Made by a program: the position numbers and the translations under genes. Below the pieces are notes generated by a model. That model did no database searches and was not told the origin of the DNA. It worked only from the letters and a program-made list of their open reading frames with translations. Below are positions 22,417 to 32,903 of a stretch of DNA of 64,000 bases, one piece after another. This DNA is from Myxocyprinus asiaticus (lineage: Eukaryota > Chordata > Actinopteri > Cypriniformes > Catostomidae). Location: NCBI RefSeq assembly GCF_019703515.2, contig NC_059379.1, forward strand, positions 26,068,880 through 26,132,879. Reading direction: 5' to 3'. Every line of letters starts with the position of its first letter. Position 1 is the first letter of the stretch.

Positions 22417-22591
22417 CTGATCCTGCAGCATCGTCCCTCCAAAGGCCCAAACAGCTGAAAAGACAAAGTAGAGCTCATAGAGATCTTTATGGCAGTCTGG
22501 AGGGTTGTGTTCTGGGATAAGAAGACACTCTAGGGGGTAGCAGAGCATCTGAACCATATTCTGCTCAGGAATCTGGATGATTTTCTTGAAC
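22417..22591 (-). pseudogene. Dynein exon 9: AAA2-AAA3 linker
   Basis: A 175-nt exon after acceptor GAACAG, reading [20 protein letters not shown], then [13 protein letters not shown], then [17 protein letters not shown] and MLQDQ before donor CAG/GTTGGA. All of it matches the segment before AAA3. The preceding exon (GILYINPADLGWNP block, about 50 residues) should lie between 22.6 and 30.4 kb but was not found. Confidence 0.87.
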
Positions 22592-22805
22592 CTGTTCAGA
22601 GGAGAGATAGAAGTCCTGTAACATTTTAAAAAGTGAGTGCGTACTGCAGTTGTTACCTTGACAAGCTATTTCTACCTGATCTGACCCTTTAAAACTACTT
22701 TCATTGCAGTAACCTTGTGTATTTAGGTTGATCCAGTCATACATGAAGCACTTTTTAGGATCCCAGAGAAATATATATATATACACACACACACACATAC
22801 ACACA

Positions 22806-23365
22806 GTACTGTGCAAAAGTCTTAGGCACATAAGATGCTTCACAAAAGCATTTGTCTTAAGATGGGTATTTATATCTTCAGCTTTAGTGTGTCAATAGGA
22901 AATATAAATGTTAGACTCCTAAACATTACTTTTGCAAACAGAAAAGATTAGAATAGAAGAACAGGGAGCCCTGCAACAGATGTCATGGCCCCCACAAAGC
23001 CCCCCACTGAACAAGTTTTGAAATGGATTACTTGGACTGAATAATAAAGAAAAGCAGCTAATAAGTGCCCAGTATTGATGAGAACTCCTTCAATACTGTT
23101 TAAAAAGCATCCCAGGCTAATACCTCAAGAAGCTAGTTGAGAAAATGTCAAGAGTACATTTCCGCAAATTCGATTCAAAAGGGTGACAAAAGATGCTAAA
23201 ATATAACATAGTTTTAATTTATTTTGGATTTTTTTTTAGTCACAACATAATTCCTATAGTTACATTTCTGTTCTTCCATAGTTTTGATGACTTTACTATT
23301 ATCCTTAGATGTGAAAAAAAATAATAATAAAGAATGAGCAAGTGACCCTAAACTTTTGACTAGTA

Positions 23366-23370
<5 letters not shown>
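22806..23370. repeat. Chimeric Tc1-type MITE
   Basis: The left part (CAGTACTGTGCAAAAGTCTT to CCCCCACTGAAC, about 22806-23010) is family A. The right part (23020-23370) matches, in reverse, the 3' tail of family D at 4640-4870, including AAAGAAAAGCAGC and GAGAAAATGTCAAGAGTACA. The right end reads CTAAACTTTTGACTAGTAGTG. This looks like a join of two element types. Confidence 0.7.

Positions 23371-23415
<45 letters not shown>
23370..23415. repeat. (TA)n microsatellite
   Basis: About 22 TA units, replacing the outermost bases of the family A MITE that follows. The Tyr-Ile open frame across it is an artefact. Confidence 0.95.
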
Positions 23416-23416
<1 letters not shown>

Positions 23417-24578
23417 TCTTAGGCACATAAGATGCTTCGCAAAAGCATTTGTCTTAAAGGAATAGTTCACCCATAAATGAAAATTTGCTGATAATTTACT
23501 CACCCTCAGGCCATGACGTAAGATCGTTGGTAAGGTCACGCATCACGTGGAGGAGTCAGGAAGCGCGTCATTGTTTACAAGAGAAACTTGTGCCGTTCAC
23601 AAACCAAAACAGTCCAAAACAATTTAAAAACAATAAAAAATAAATAAAAAAACATTTCCAAATAATAATAATAATAAAAAACTATGTAAACAATGACAAG
23701 CTTCCTGACTCCTCCTCCCCGTGACATGTGACCTTACCAGCGAGCTTACGTCATCCCTCTCATGAGCGCACGTCACAGAGATGTACGGAAGCGAACATAT
23801 GTAGTTAAAAAGTATATAAGTATTGTTTTGTTTCTCAAAATAATCAATCGTTTGGATTAAGAAGAACTTTATTTGTCCACTGGAGTCGTGTGGATTATTT
23901 TGATGCACCCTAAATATGCATTTTGGACAGTCAAAAAATGGAGGACATTCACTTGCATTGTTTGGAGAAGGAGGCCTGAAATGAAATCCTAAAAGTCTTA
24001 AATTCTGTTTTGATGAAGAAAGAAACTCAGATACATCTTGGATGGCCTGAGGGTGAGTAAATTATCAGCAAATTTTCATTTTTGGGTGAACTACTCCTTT
24101 AAGATGGTTATTTATATCTTCGGCTTTAGTGTGTCAATAGGAAATATAAATGTTTGACTCCCAAACATTATTTTTGCAAATAGAAAAGATTAGAATAGAA
24201 GAACAGGGAGCCCTGCAACAGATGTCATGGCCCCCACAAAGCCCCCCACTGAACATCGTGTCTGTCTGAGGTTACATATAGAGACATAAGCAATTGAGAC
24301 AGCCTAAATAGATAGAAGAACTGTGGCAAATTCTCCAAGAAGCTTGGAACATCCTATCTGTCAACAACCAAGAAAAACTGTGTCCAGGTGTACCTAGGAA
24401 AATTGGTGCTGTTTTAAAGGCAAAGGTGGTCACACCAAATATTGATTTAGCTTTTTATGTTTACTGGACTTTGTATGACATTAAGTGATAAATTAAAACT
24501 ATTTACTTTATTATTTTTGAAGACATCCTCACTACGCACAATTTTTCCACAAGTGCCTAAAACTTTTGCACAGTACTG
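23416..24578. mobile_element. Tc1-type MITE (family A), copy 3, with TTAA insertion
   Basis: It runs from AAGTCTTAGGCACATAAGAT to CTTTTGCACAGTACTG next to TA. It contains a minus-to-plus inverted copy of the whole family A unit, about 520 bp, plus a 641-bp insertion at 23458-24098. Its interior holds the same relic of transposase C-terminal coding sequence as copy 1. Confidence 0.8.
23458..24098. mobile_element. TTAA-flanked MITE (piggyBac-like target)
   Basis: Ends AGGAATAGTTCACCC and its inverse (GGGTGAACTACTCCT) are flanked by TTAA on both sides (23454-23457, 24099-24102). Family A without the insert reads GTCTTAAGATGG, so TTAA was duplicated. Inverted arms extend about 60 bp (CTCACCCTCAGGCCAT and its inverse). 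TTAA duplication is the piggyBac hallmark. No transposase. Confidence 0.85.
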
Positions 24579-24604
24579 TATATGTATATACATATATATA
24601 TACA

Positions 24605-26269
24605 CAGTGCATCTGGAAAGTATTCACAGCGCTTCACTTTTTCCACATGTTGTTATGTTACAGCCTTATTCCAAAATGGATTAAATTCTTTATTTTCCTC
24701 AAAATTCAACAAAAAAAAAAAAAATACCCCATAATGACAACGTGAAAGAAGTTTGTTTGAAATCTTTGCAAATTTATTACAAAAAAATAAATAAAATAAA
24801 ATACAAAAAAATAATATCACATGTACATACGTATTCACAGCCTTTGCTCAGTACTTTGTTGAAGCACTTTTGGCACCAATTACAGCCTCAAGTCTTTTTG
24901 AGTATGATGCTACAAGCTTGGCACACCTATTTTTGGGCAGTTTCTCCCATTCTTCTTTGCAGAACCACTCAAGCTCCATCAGGTCGGATGGGGAGCGTCA
25001 GTGCACAGCCATTTTCAGATCTCTCCAGAGATGTTCAATCGGGTTCAAGTCTGGGCTCTGGCTGGACCACTCAAGGACATTCACAGAGTTGTCCCGTAGC
25101 CACTCCTTTGTTATCTTGGCTGTGTGCTTAGGGTCGTTGTCCTGTTGGAAGATGAACCATCACCCCAGTCTGAGGTCCAGACCGCTCTGGAGCAGGTTTT
25201 CGTCAAGGATGCCTCTGTACATTGCTGCATTCATCTTTCCCTCGATCCTGACTAGTCTCCCATTTCCTGCCGCTGAAAAACATCCCCACAGCATGACGCT
25301 GCCACCACCATGCTTCACTGTAGTGATGGTATTGGCCAGGTGATGAGCGGTGCCTGGTTTCCTCCAGACATGACGCTTGCCATTCAGGCCAAAGAGTTCA
25401 ATCTTTGTTTCATCAGACCAGAGAATTTTGTTTCTCATGGTCTGAGAGTCCTTCAGGTGCCTTTTGGCAAACTCCAGGCAGGCTGTCATGTGCCTTTTAC
25501 TGAGGAGTGGCTTCCGTCTGGCCACTCTACCATACAGGCCTGATTGGTGGAGTGCTGCAGAGATGGTTGTTCTTCTGGAAGGTTCTCCTCTCTCCACAGA
25601 GAAACGCTGGAGCTCTGTCAGAGTGACCATCGGGTTCTTGGTCACCTCCCTGACTAAGGCCCTTCTCCCCCGATCGCTCAGTTTGGCCAGGCGGCCAGCT
25701 CTATTAAGAGTCCTGATGGTTCCAAACTTCTTCCATTTACAGATGATGGAGGCCACTGTGCTCATTGGGATCTTCAATGCTGCAGAAATGTTTCTGTACC
25801 CTTCCCCAGATCTGTGCCTTGATACAATCCTGTCTCGGAGGTCTACAGACAATTCCTTAGACTTCATGGCTTGGTTTGTGCTCTGACATGCACTGTTAAC
25901 TGTGGGACCTTATATAGACAGGTGTGTGCCTTTCCAAATCATGTCCAATCAACTGAATTTACCACAGGTGGACTCCAATCAAGTTGTAGCGACATCTCAA
26001 GGATGATCAGTGGAAACAGGATGCATCTGAGCTCAATTTTGAGCGTCATGGCAAAGTCTGTGAATACTTATGTACATGTGAATTTTTTTCATTTTTTATT
26101 TTTAATAAATTTGCAAAGATTTCAAACAAACTTCTTTCATGTTGTCATTATGGGGTATTGTTTGTAGAATTTTGAGGAAAATAATGAATTTAATCCATTT
26201 TGGAATAAGGCTGTAACATAACAAAATGTGGAAAAAGTGAAGCGCTGTGAATACTTTCTGGATGCACTG
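24605..26269 (-). mobile_element. Full-length Tc1-like transposon (family E), copy 2
   Basis: Ends CAGTGCATCTGGAAAGTATT and its inverse (GAATACTTTCTGGATGCACTG) sit at 24605 and 26269, with TA after the right end. Subterminal GTTACAGCCTTATTCCAAAA is repeated inverted near 26200. Length 1665 bp. It carries a full-length but twice-interrupted transposase. Confidence 0.9.
24848..25867 (-). pseudogene. Tc1 transposase (family E), two TGA codons only
   Basis: The reading frame runs 339 codons from MKSKELSVDLRDRIVSRHRS to the end KSASTKY with no indel. It has the helix-turn-helix region, LWSDETKIELF (first Asp), [11 protein letters not shown] (second Asp) and [15 protein letters not shown] (Glu). 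Only two codons stop it, at 25160-25162 and 24998-25000. In the sister copy at 5.0-6.0 kb both are CGN Arg codons, so both look like CpG-to-TpG decay. A 235-residue N-terminal product is still possible and lacks two catalytic residues. Confidence 0.9.
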
Positions 26270-26271
26270 TA

Positions 26272-26476
26272 TATTGTCTATTGTGTATTCTATATATACT
26301 TTTTTCTTTTCGATATTTATCTATTTTTTTATTAAATTTTAATACATTTTTGAAAGTCTTGTTGCTGTATTTGTATTGTTGTGTACTGGAAGCTCCTGTC
26401 ACCAAAACAAATTCCTTGTATGTGTAAGCATACTTGGCAATAAAGCTCATTCTGATTCTGATTCTGATTCTGATAT
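26272..26476 (+). mobile_element. LINE 3' tail with (ATTCTG)n
   Basis: About 200 bp ending in AATAAAGCTCATTCTG and four repeats of ATTCTG. A 3' UTR with a short tandem tail is typical of a 5'-truncated jockey/Rex-type LINE copy. No coding part remains. Confidence 0.65.
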
Positions 26477-26689
26477 TATCCCAGTGAACAACATGGGCTG
26501 CAGCCCATTGGCCCAACCAATAGGTGGCCCAGGGAACAGGAGATCAAAAGGTGAAGTGGCTAATTTTTGCACAATCGGCAACATTATATAATAAGATTGT
26601 TTCCAGACAGGTTTTCCAAACGCTTCTGCTGCCCTTTCTGCCCCGCCCCATCTTCCCTTGTTCAGTCAAAAACAGGTAGGTTCCACCCA

Positions 26690-26690
<1 letters not shown>

Positions 26691-26738
<48 letters not shown>
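26691..26738. repeat. (TA)n microsatellite
   Basis: About 24 TA units within the left arm of the long-TIR element. The right arm has only a short TATATATATA. Confidence 0.95.
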
Positions 26739-26742
<4 letters not shown>

Positions 26743-27312
26743 CTGCATGCAGGAGATGAAGCCACCAGAAGTGTTCAAGCGGCCATCTTTGTATGCCCAA
26801 ACTGCCATAAAGCCTCAATGACTGACAGACGAAAACACCCCCGTTTCACCGTCTCTGACCTGCAGATACGACAGTTGCATTTTGCCCTCTAATGATAATC
26901 ATGTTTAATGTTTAATTTGCTTGTTATGGATAATATTTGTTACGAGGGAGAAGATATACGTGGATTGTGATGTCAGAGCATTCACCTGCCCCGGTGTTTA
27001 GTCTATCAGCACAACAATCATCAAAGGAAGTGGGAAAACTGTCCACAAGTTGTAATGTAAGTAGGAAAAGCTGTAATATTTGCTTGTTTAGGGTGACAAT
27101 ACATCCTTACCCTCGAAAGGGACTTTAAAAAAGTCAGACCGGGATTTCTAAATCGCTCAAAATGCCTGGGATTTGCCTGTTTTTTATAGTGATGTGCTAC
27201 CAATGTCTGTTGGTATCTTACCTCAGTTTCAGTTAACTTGTTTACGTTCAGCTGATCTGTTCGCTGATAAAGTTTGTTAGTGGTGGATACTGTTTGATAT
27301 ATAGTAGATATA

Positions 27313-28913
27313 CAGAAGTTTACATACACTTAAGTTGAAGTCATTAAAATTAATTTTTTAACCACTCCACAGATTGCATATTAGCACACTATAGTTTTGG
27401 CAAGTCGTTTAGGACATCTACTTTGTGCATGACACAAGTAATTTTTTCCAACAATTGTTTACAGACAGACTGTTTCACTTTTAATTGACTATATCACAAT
27501 TCCAGTGGGTCAGAAGTTTACATACACTAAGATAACTGTGCCTTTAAGCAGCTTGGAAAATTCCAGAAAATGATGTCAAGCCTTAAGACAATTAGCCAAT
27601 TAGCTTCTGATAGGCTAATTGGCTAATTGGAGTCAATTGGTGGTGTACCTGTGAATATATTTTAAGGCCTACCTTCAAACTCATTTCCTCTTTGCTTGAC
27701 ATCATGGGAAAATACAAATAAATCAGCCAAGACCTCAGAAAAAAAGATTGTGGACCTCCACAAGTCTGGTCATCCTTGGGAGCAATTTCCAAATGCCTGA
27801 AGGTACCACGTACAAACAATAGTACGCAAGTATAAACACCATGGGACCACGCAGCCATAATACTGCTTAGGAAGGAGACACATTCTGTCTCCTTGAGATG
27901 AACATAGTTTGGGGCGAAAAGTGCAAATCAATCCCAGAACAACAGTAAAGGACCTTGTGAAGATGCAGGAGGAAACAGGTAGACAAGTATCTATATCCTC
28001 AGTAAAACGAGTCCTATATCGACATAACCTGATAGGCTGCTCAGCAAGGAAGAAGCCACTGCTCCAAAACCACCATAAAAAAGTCAGACTACAGTTTGCA
28101 AGTGTACATGGGGACAAAGATTTTACTTTTTGAAGAAATGTCCTCTGGTCTGATGAAACAAAAATTGAACTATTTGGCCATAATGACTATCATTATGTTT
28201 GGAGGAAAAAGGGTGAGGCTTGCAAGCCGAAGAACACCATCCCAATCGTTAGGCATGGGGGTGGCAGAATCATGTTGTGGGGGTGCTTTGCTGCAGGAGG
28301 GACTGGTGCACTTCACAAAATGGATGGCATCATGAAGAAGGAAAATTATGTGGATATATTGAAGCAACATCTCAAGACATCAGCCAGGAAGTTAAAGCTC
28401 GGTCACAAATAGGTCTTCCAATTGGACAATGACCCCAGGCGTACCTCCAAAGTTGTGGCAAAATGGCTTAAGGACAACAAAGTCAAGGTATTGGAGTGGC
28501 CATCACAAAGCCCTGACCTCAATCCGTTAGGAAATTTGTGGGCAGAACTGAAAAATTGTGTGCGAGCAAGGAGGCCTACAAACCTGACTCAGTTACACCA
28601 GTTCTGTCTGGAGGAATGGGCCAAAATTCCAGCAGCTTATTGTGAGAAACTTGTGGAAGGCTACCCAAAATGTTTGACCCAAGTTAAACAATTTAAAGGC
28701 AATGCTGCCAAATACTAACAAAGTTTATGTAAACTTCTGACCCACTGGGAATCTGATGAAAGAAAGAAATCTGAAATAAATAATTCTCTCTACTATTATT
28801 CTGACATTTCACATTCTTAAAATAAAGCAGTGATGTCAGGGATGTCAGGAATTGTGAAAAACTGAGTTTAAATGTATTTGGCTAAGGTGTATGTAAACTT
28901 CTGACTTCAACTT
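27313..28913 (+). mobile_element. Sleeping Beauty-like Tc1 transposon
   Basis: It carries the IR/DR layout of the Sleeping Beauty group: an outer GAAGTTTACATACACTTAAG and an inner CAGTGGGTCAGAAGTTTACA on the left, with inverted counterparts at 28720-28745 and 28885-28910. TA is adjacent at both ends. About 10 bp of the outermost left end (GTTGAAGTC type) are missing. Length 1.6 kb. The transposase inside is heavily mutated. Confidence 0.88.
27703..28718 (+). pseudogene. Sleeping Beauty-like transposase, decayed
   Basis: It begins MGKYK then a stop. It contains the second DNA-binding subdomain (QVSISSVKRVLYRHNLIGCS), the first catalytic box (VLWSDETKIELF), the Gly-rich box and the second Asp (FQLDNDPRRTSK). 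The last box reads SPDLNPLGNLWAE where the family has PIEN, so the catalytic Glu is Gly. Several stops lie in the first 70 codons and others at 28126 and 28411. The end is NAAKY. Inactive on several counts. Confidence 0.88.
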
Positions 28914-30097
28914 TACATAACTTGCTCGGGCTTTCAAGAAACAGGAAAAATTCCCGGCTTTAAATAAATAATTACATGTGTAGGACATTTGCATTGTAGG
29001 GATGTACATGCAGATTTCAGATATAACATCGGTGATTAAATGAGTAATATTTACTTGCTGAAATGAGATGATTTCCTATTAAATCAGTAGGGACATTGGA
29101 ATGTTTGGGCATAGCAATATGACGGTGCAGTGGCTTCACTAATATGACGTCATGAGCAATCCAGTTCTATATATATATTCAGTGGTTCCACCCCAAACTC
29201 ACACCACTGGTTGAGCTAAAAGTAGATATGTTGAACCACTCAAAAAAACAGAGCTGTGTTTTGGTAGTTTGGTAGGTGGTTTGGTACTCTCTGGGGATGA
29301 CAACCTACGAATGTCCTACTTATAGTTGGTTTAGTTGCATTTCTGATCTAAAGGAACTTTCTAGTCAAATCACTTAATTCACCCTCAGTTTCAAATAAAA
29401 TTGTTGCACACTGAAACTGGGTAAAATTGTCCGATATTTACATCTCTGCTGAACGGTTTCTGTGGTAGTAATTTTACTGCATGGTAAATTACCCTGACTG
29501 ACATGGGTTATTTTTGTACATGTCCATGCTTGTTGCAGCCTATATGACATGCTTTCAAGGGCTCATGTATTTACTATGTGCTCCTGATAGGAAAAATTAT
29601 GGCATTTTTTGTCACTGATGAGTCTGCCGTGCTTTTCTTGGCCCTTTGGTCACATCTATGTGGGTTTGGTTTATCTGCTAAAAATGGTGCTAGAAGTGCA
29701 TTTAAGAAGGCTTAGCTTATAAATATTAATTAGTCAATGCTGATGTTGCTTAATCTTCATAGAGCTTTTAGTCACACAAACTAATTAATATTAACAAGCC
29801 AAGCATTAGCCCATGGGCCTGGTGGGCTTAAGGTTATCACAGCTGTAAAAACTTCCCATGATATTCAATAGAGAAGGAAACATCCAGTAACATTACCTTG
29901 ACCTGAGAGTATCAAGGCATGTTGGGAGGTACTTGTCAAATAAAATGGTCAGATTGGCCTTCTCTGATTGGACTTCTCTCCTGTCAATCCAGCTTGACAC
30001 CGGAGGATTTCAGCCTAAATCAGCAGGGTTGATGTATAAAATGCCTGTGTGGAGACATACCAAAAAAAAAAAAAAAAAAAATCTTACAGATTCGGTT
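28914..30097. other. Intronic non-coding stretch
   Basis: It lies between the Sleeping Beauty-like copy and the 64-bp tandem array. Apart from the right arm of the long-TIR element and an A-run at 30062-30080 nothing is recognised. The missing AAA2 exon would be expected between here and 22.6 kb. Confidence 0.5.
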
Positions 30098-30372
30098 TAA
30101 AGTTTGTAGTTTGGATCTGTTTTCCTTAGAGTGTTTTCCTTAGAATCTCTTATTTATTAGCTCAGTTTGGATCCTGATTCTTGTAGATTGGATCTTGTTT
30201 CTTAGAATCTTCTCTTATTTATTAGCTCAGTTTTGATCCTGATTTTTGAAGATTGGATCTTGTTTCTTAGAATCTTTTCTTATTAGCTCATTTCATTAGT
30301 TCAGTTTGGATCCTGATTCTTACAGTTTGGATCTTGTTATGTAGAATCTTGTCTGATTTATTGGCTCTGTTG
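30098..30372 (+). repeat. ~64-bp tandem repeat, about four units
   Basis: Units share TAGCTCAGTTTGGATCCTGA and GGATCTTGTTTCTTAGAATC, with spacings of 64, 74 and 65 bp. The third unit holds a 10-bp internal duplication (ATTAGCTCATTTCATTAG). It sits 60 bp from dynein exon 8. Confidence 0.8.
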
Positions 30373-30432
30373 TGTGCTGCTAGGAAGGCAACAGAGGAAA
30401 CAGTTGAAGAGAAGAGAAGGGCAAACACTGAC

Positions 30433-30541
30433 CAGCTCTGGAGACAGTTGCCGGAGTGGCAGTGCGTAGGTGGCTAATCTCAAACACCAGCCTCATGGTC
30501 TGGTTCAGAGGAATTCTCTCATTACTCACCAGTGTCAGCAC
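30433..30541 (-). pseudogene. Dynein exon 8: AAA2 sensor and arginine region
   Basis: A short 109-nt exon. After acceptor CTGTAG it encodes [20 protein letters not shown] and then [16 protein letters not shown], with donor G/GTCAGT. This is the family's LASNERIPL block with Ala changed to Val. It joins exon 7 in phase 0. No stop or indel is seen. Confidence 0.88.
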
Positions 30542-30726
30542 CTACAGTGTCACACATACACACACACAGCTGTCATCTCCACAAAATGAAAGAACAAAGC
30601 CCATCGCTAAAGGTCAATTAAAGGTGAAGCCCGTTTTCATGCGTTTTGGCTGTATGAAGCTGAACGAGTTTTATAAAGATATTTGAATGCTATATTGAAC
30701 TGGAGTTCTGGCTGTCCTGGCTTTAC

Positions 30727-30854
30727 CTTGTTATCATCCATTACTGTGTTCAGTGACTCAATCCACATTGGATCAATATCGCCATCCAGGACAATCCACT
30801 TGGGCCCACTGTGACTGATGCTGGCCAGCTCACGCATGATATTAGAAAACAGCC
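30727..30854 (-). pseudogene. Dynein exon 7: AAA2 Walker B
   Basis: A 128-nt exon behind a C-rich acceptor (CCCCCCAG) with donor AAG/GTAAAG. It encodes [19 protein letters not shown], the Walker B strand [10 protein letters not shown] and [14 protein letters not shown]. The AAA2 Walker B is unbroken. Exons 6 and 7 together are 339 nt, a multiple of three, matching the expected joined frame. Confidence 0.9.
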
Positions 30855-30973
30855 CTGGGGGGAGAAAGCACTTGATGAATCTCACATTCGGCTGTGCGTC
30901 ACGCCACAAACCATTGTGATGGAACTGCTGCGCCTTTCAAAAGGCAAAAGAGCAAAACAACAGCAGCCCTCAC

Positions 30974-31184
30974 CATCTTTCCATTTGTGCATGGCTGGAT
31001 TTATAATGCCGAACAGCTCGTTGTTGGTGACTGCTTTGGGGTTGAGATCGGCCCATACAGACCAATGCTTCATGTTCTGGTGTGTCTTATGGAGAGATCT
31101 GAGGACCTGGGATTTGCCGGTGCCGGCATTGCCCACAATGAACATGGAATGACGAACGGCCAACAGCTCCTCCAGCTGAACCAC
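30974..31184 (-). pseudogene. Dynein exon 6: AAA2 P-loop
   Basis: A 211-nt exon with good splice sites (CTCAG acceptor, G/GTGAGG donor). It encodes [20 protein letters not shown] followed by the P-loop [14 protein letters not shown], then [18 protein letters not shown] and WKDG. The AAA2 P-loop is intact. It joins exon 5 in phase 0 and exon 7 inside a Gly codon. No lesion is visible, so this exon alone would look functional. Confidence 0.9.
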
Positions 31185-31934
31185 CTGAGAGAACCCTGAA
31201 GAACAGAGCTTTATTATAAAGAAAAGGCCATAAAGTTGCTTTGCTCAATGTTTTGTTGTCTTTCTTTTTTTCTATAAAACAGTACACAGGAGAAACAAAC
31301 TAGCTTGGCTGGATAAAATCAGCTTTTCTCTGATCTTGAAAATGTATCTAGTGGTTTTTAACATCAGTGTGATTTCCTGTTCATGCCTGATATTTCAAAG
31401 CAAAAAAACAACAAAAGTTAAATAAAATGTTTTCCCTGTCCTGTTCAATGGCAAAAGTAGCAGCAACAAAACTTGCTGCACCAAGAAGTGCATGTTCAGC
31501 TTATTTTTAATTTAACTTTTAATTTGCATTGGAGTTAAGGCATAAAGCAATGTCCACTATCAAATATCCCCAAACTTGTCTTCATACCCACAAGTATTTA
31601 AAAGTTGTTAATGGGACTGGACTGTCTGAAAATAATTGTCTTTTTTTTGTTTGTTTGTTTGTTTATTTTTGGCATATGTGAAATATAGTCCTCAGATCCA
31701 TGTAGTGTTAGGAAGTAAACACATTCACATAAATCAGTTATTTCGAACTGTTCGAAGGAATTGGTTCAATGAATCGACATCACAAGTTTTGAAGTCACGG
31801 AAGTCAGCTCTCTTTTCAAGTGAACATTCAGCATTTGTGAGCCGAGTTTGGATGAGAGACGGCCAGTGCTGAAATCTTCCTCAATTATCGACAAACTGTT
31901 AGCGAATGGCTGTTTAAATAGTTTAATATCCCAG

Positions 31935-32246
31935 CAATAGACCTTATTCACAGTAGTGCCATCTTTGATTTTTGATGGGAATGACAACGGGGCTGTGAGG
32001 GATAGACATACAGTTTCTTCAATGGGCTGTACTACAGTTTAAAGTGTTTTTGGATCATTCCGTGGACCAAAAATATCTTTCCAAGAACATTCAGTAGACA
32101 AAAAACTCCAATCAGCATGATCTGTGGAAAATCAGATAGGATCTAGTAGCGTCTTTATATCGTCTGTGCAATTAAAGAGATGGTAAGTCTATCCCTCACG
32201 GTTACGTTTATAAATCAAAGATGGTGCTACTGTCAATACGGTCTAT
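31935..32246. repeat. Fold-back MITE (family H), copy 3
   Basis: ATAGACCTTATTCACAGTAG on the left and ACGGTCTAT on the right are inverted. The internal arm reads ATGGGAATGACAACGGGG. It is more diverged than copies 1 and 2, and the right inner arm is partly lost. Confidence 0.72.
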
Positions 32247-32542
32247 ACAGTTTTCATTTAAGTTTAAAACTTCTCTGTTTACCTTTGTGTTAACAACACA
32301 TTTGGCATTAATGTATGACTGAAACATTCATCTGTTTTTTTTTTTGTTTTTTTTATGATTTAATTTATATTGCTTAATGGCAAAAACACTACACACAATA
32401 AAAAGGCCTATATACCACTAGTACATTTTTTATTTAATCTTTCTTTTAAGACATAAATGAGAACAGTAAACAGCTACAAAATTGCAGGATAGCGGGAACG
32501 TTTTTTTAAGTTGAAAGTGAGCAGTAAAATTCAGTTAGTATA

Positions 32543-32903
32543 AGGAATATTTCGGGTTCAGTACAAGTTAAGCTCAATTGACCGCATTTCTGGCATAATG
32601 TTGAAAAACACAAAAAATTATTTCAACTTGTCTCTCCTTGTCTCTTAAAAAAAAAAAAAAAAAAAATGCTAGTGCTTTAATTAAATTACAAGCATCACAT
32701 TTCTGCCTTTAAACCCTCCAAAGATTTACCCCATTCACTTCCACTGTAAGTGTCTCAATGTAACCTTGATTTTTATTTTATTTTTTTTTTTTTTAAGAAA
32801 ATGAGATAAATATTATATATTTATTTATTTGTGTCAGTTTACATTATGCCAAAAATTATGTTAATTGAGCTTAACTTGCATTAAACCTGAAAAAAATATT
32901 CCT
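32543..32903. repeat. MITE (family I), copy 1
   Basis: The left end AGGAATATTTCGGGTTCAGT with AAGTTAAGCTCAATTGAC is inverted on the right (GTTAATTGAGCTTAACTTGC to AAAATATTCCT). About 360 bp with an internal poly-A run at 32647-32665. A related, longer copy is at 52502-53310. Confidence 0.75.

Larger units (their letters stand above)
26671..29205. mobile_element. Long-TIR element split by a Tc1
   Basis: The left arm (GGTTCCACCCACTGATATA, then TAGAACTG, GAAGCCACC, TATGCCCAAAC) is inverted in the right arm at 29110-29205 (GTTTGGGCATA, GTGGCTTC, CAGTTCTATATA, AGTGGTTCCACCCC). Arms of about 100 bp are spread by a (TA)n expansion on the left. The Sleeping Beauty-like transposon sits inside. Without it the element is about 0.9 kb and non-coding. 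Superfamily not assigned. Confidence 0.65.

Noticed and set aside
23214..23426. Open frame with Tyr-Ile repeats
   Set aside because: Translation of a (TA)n microsatellite.
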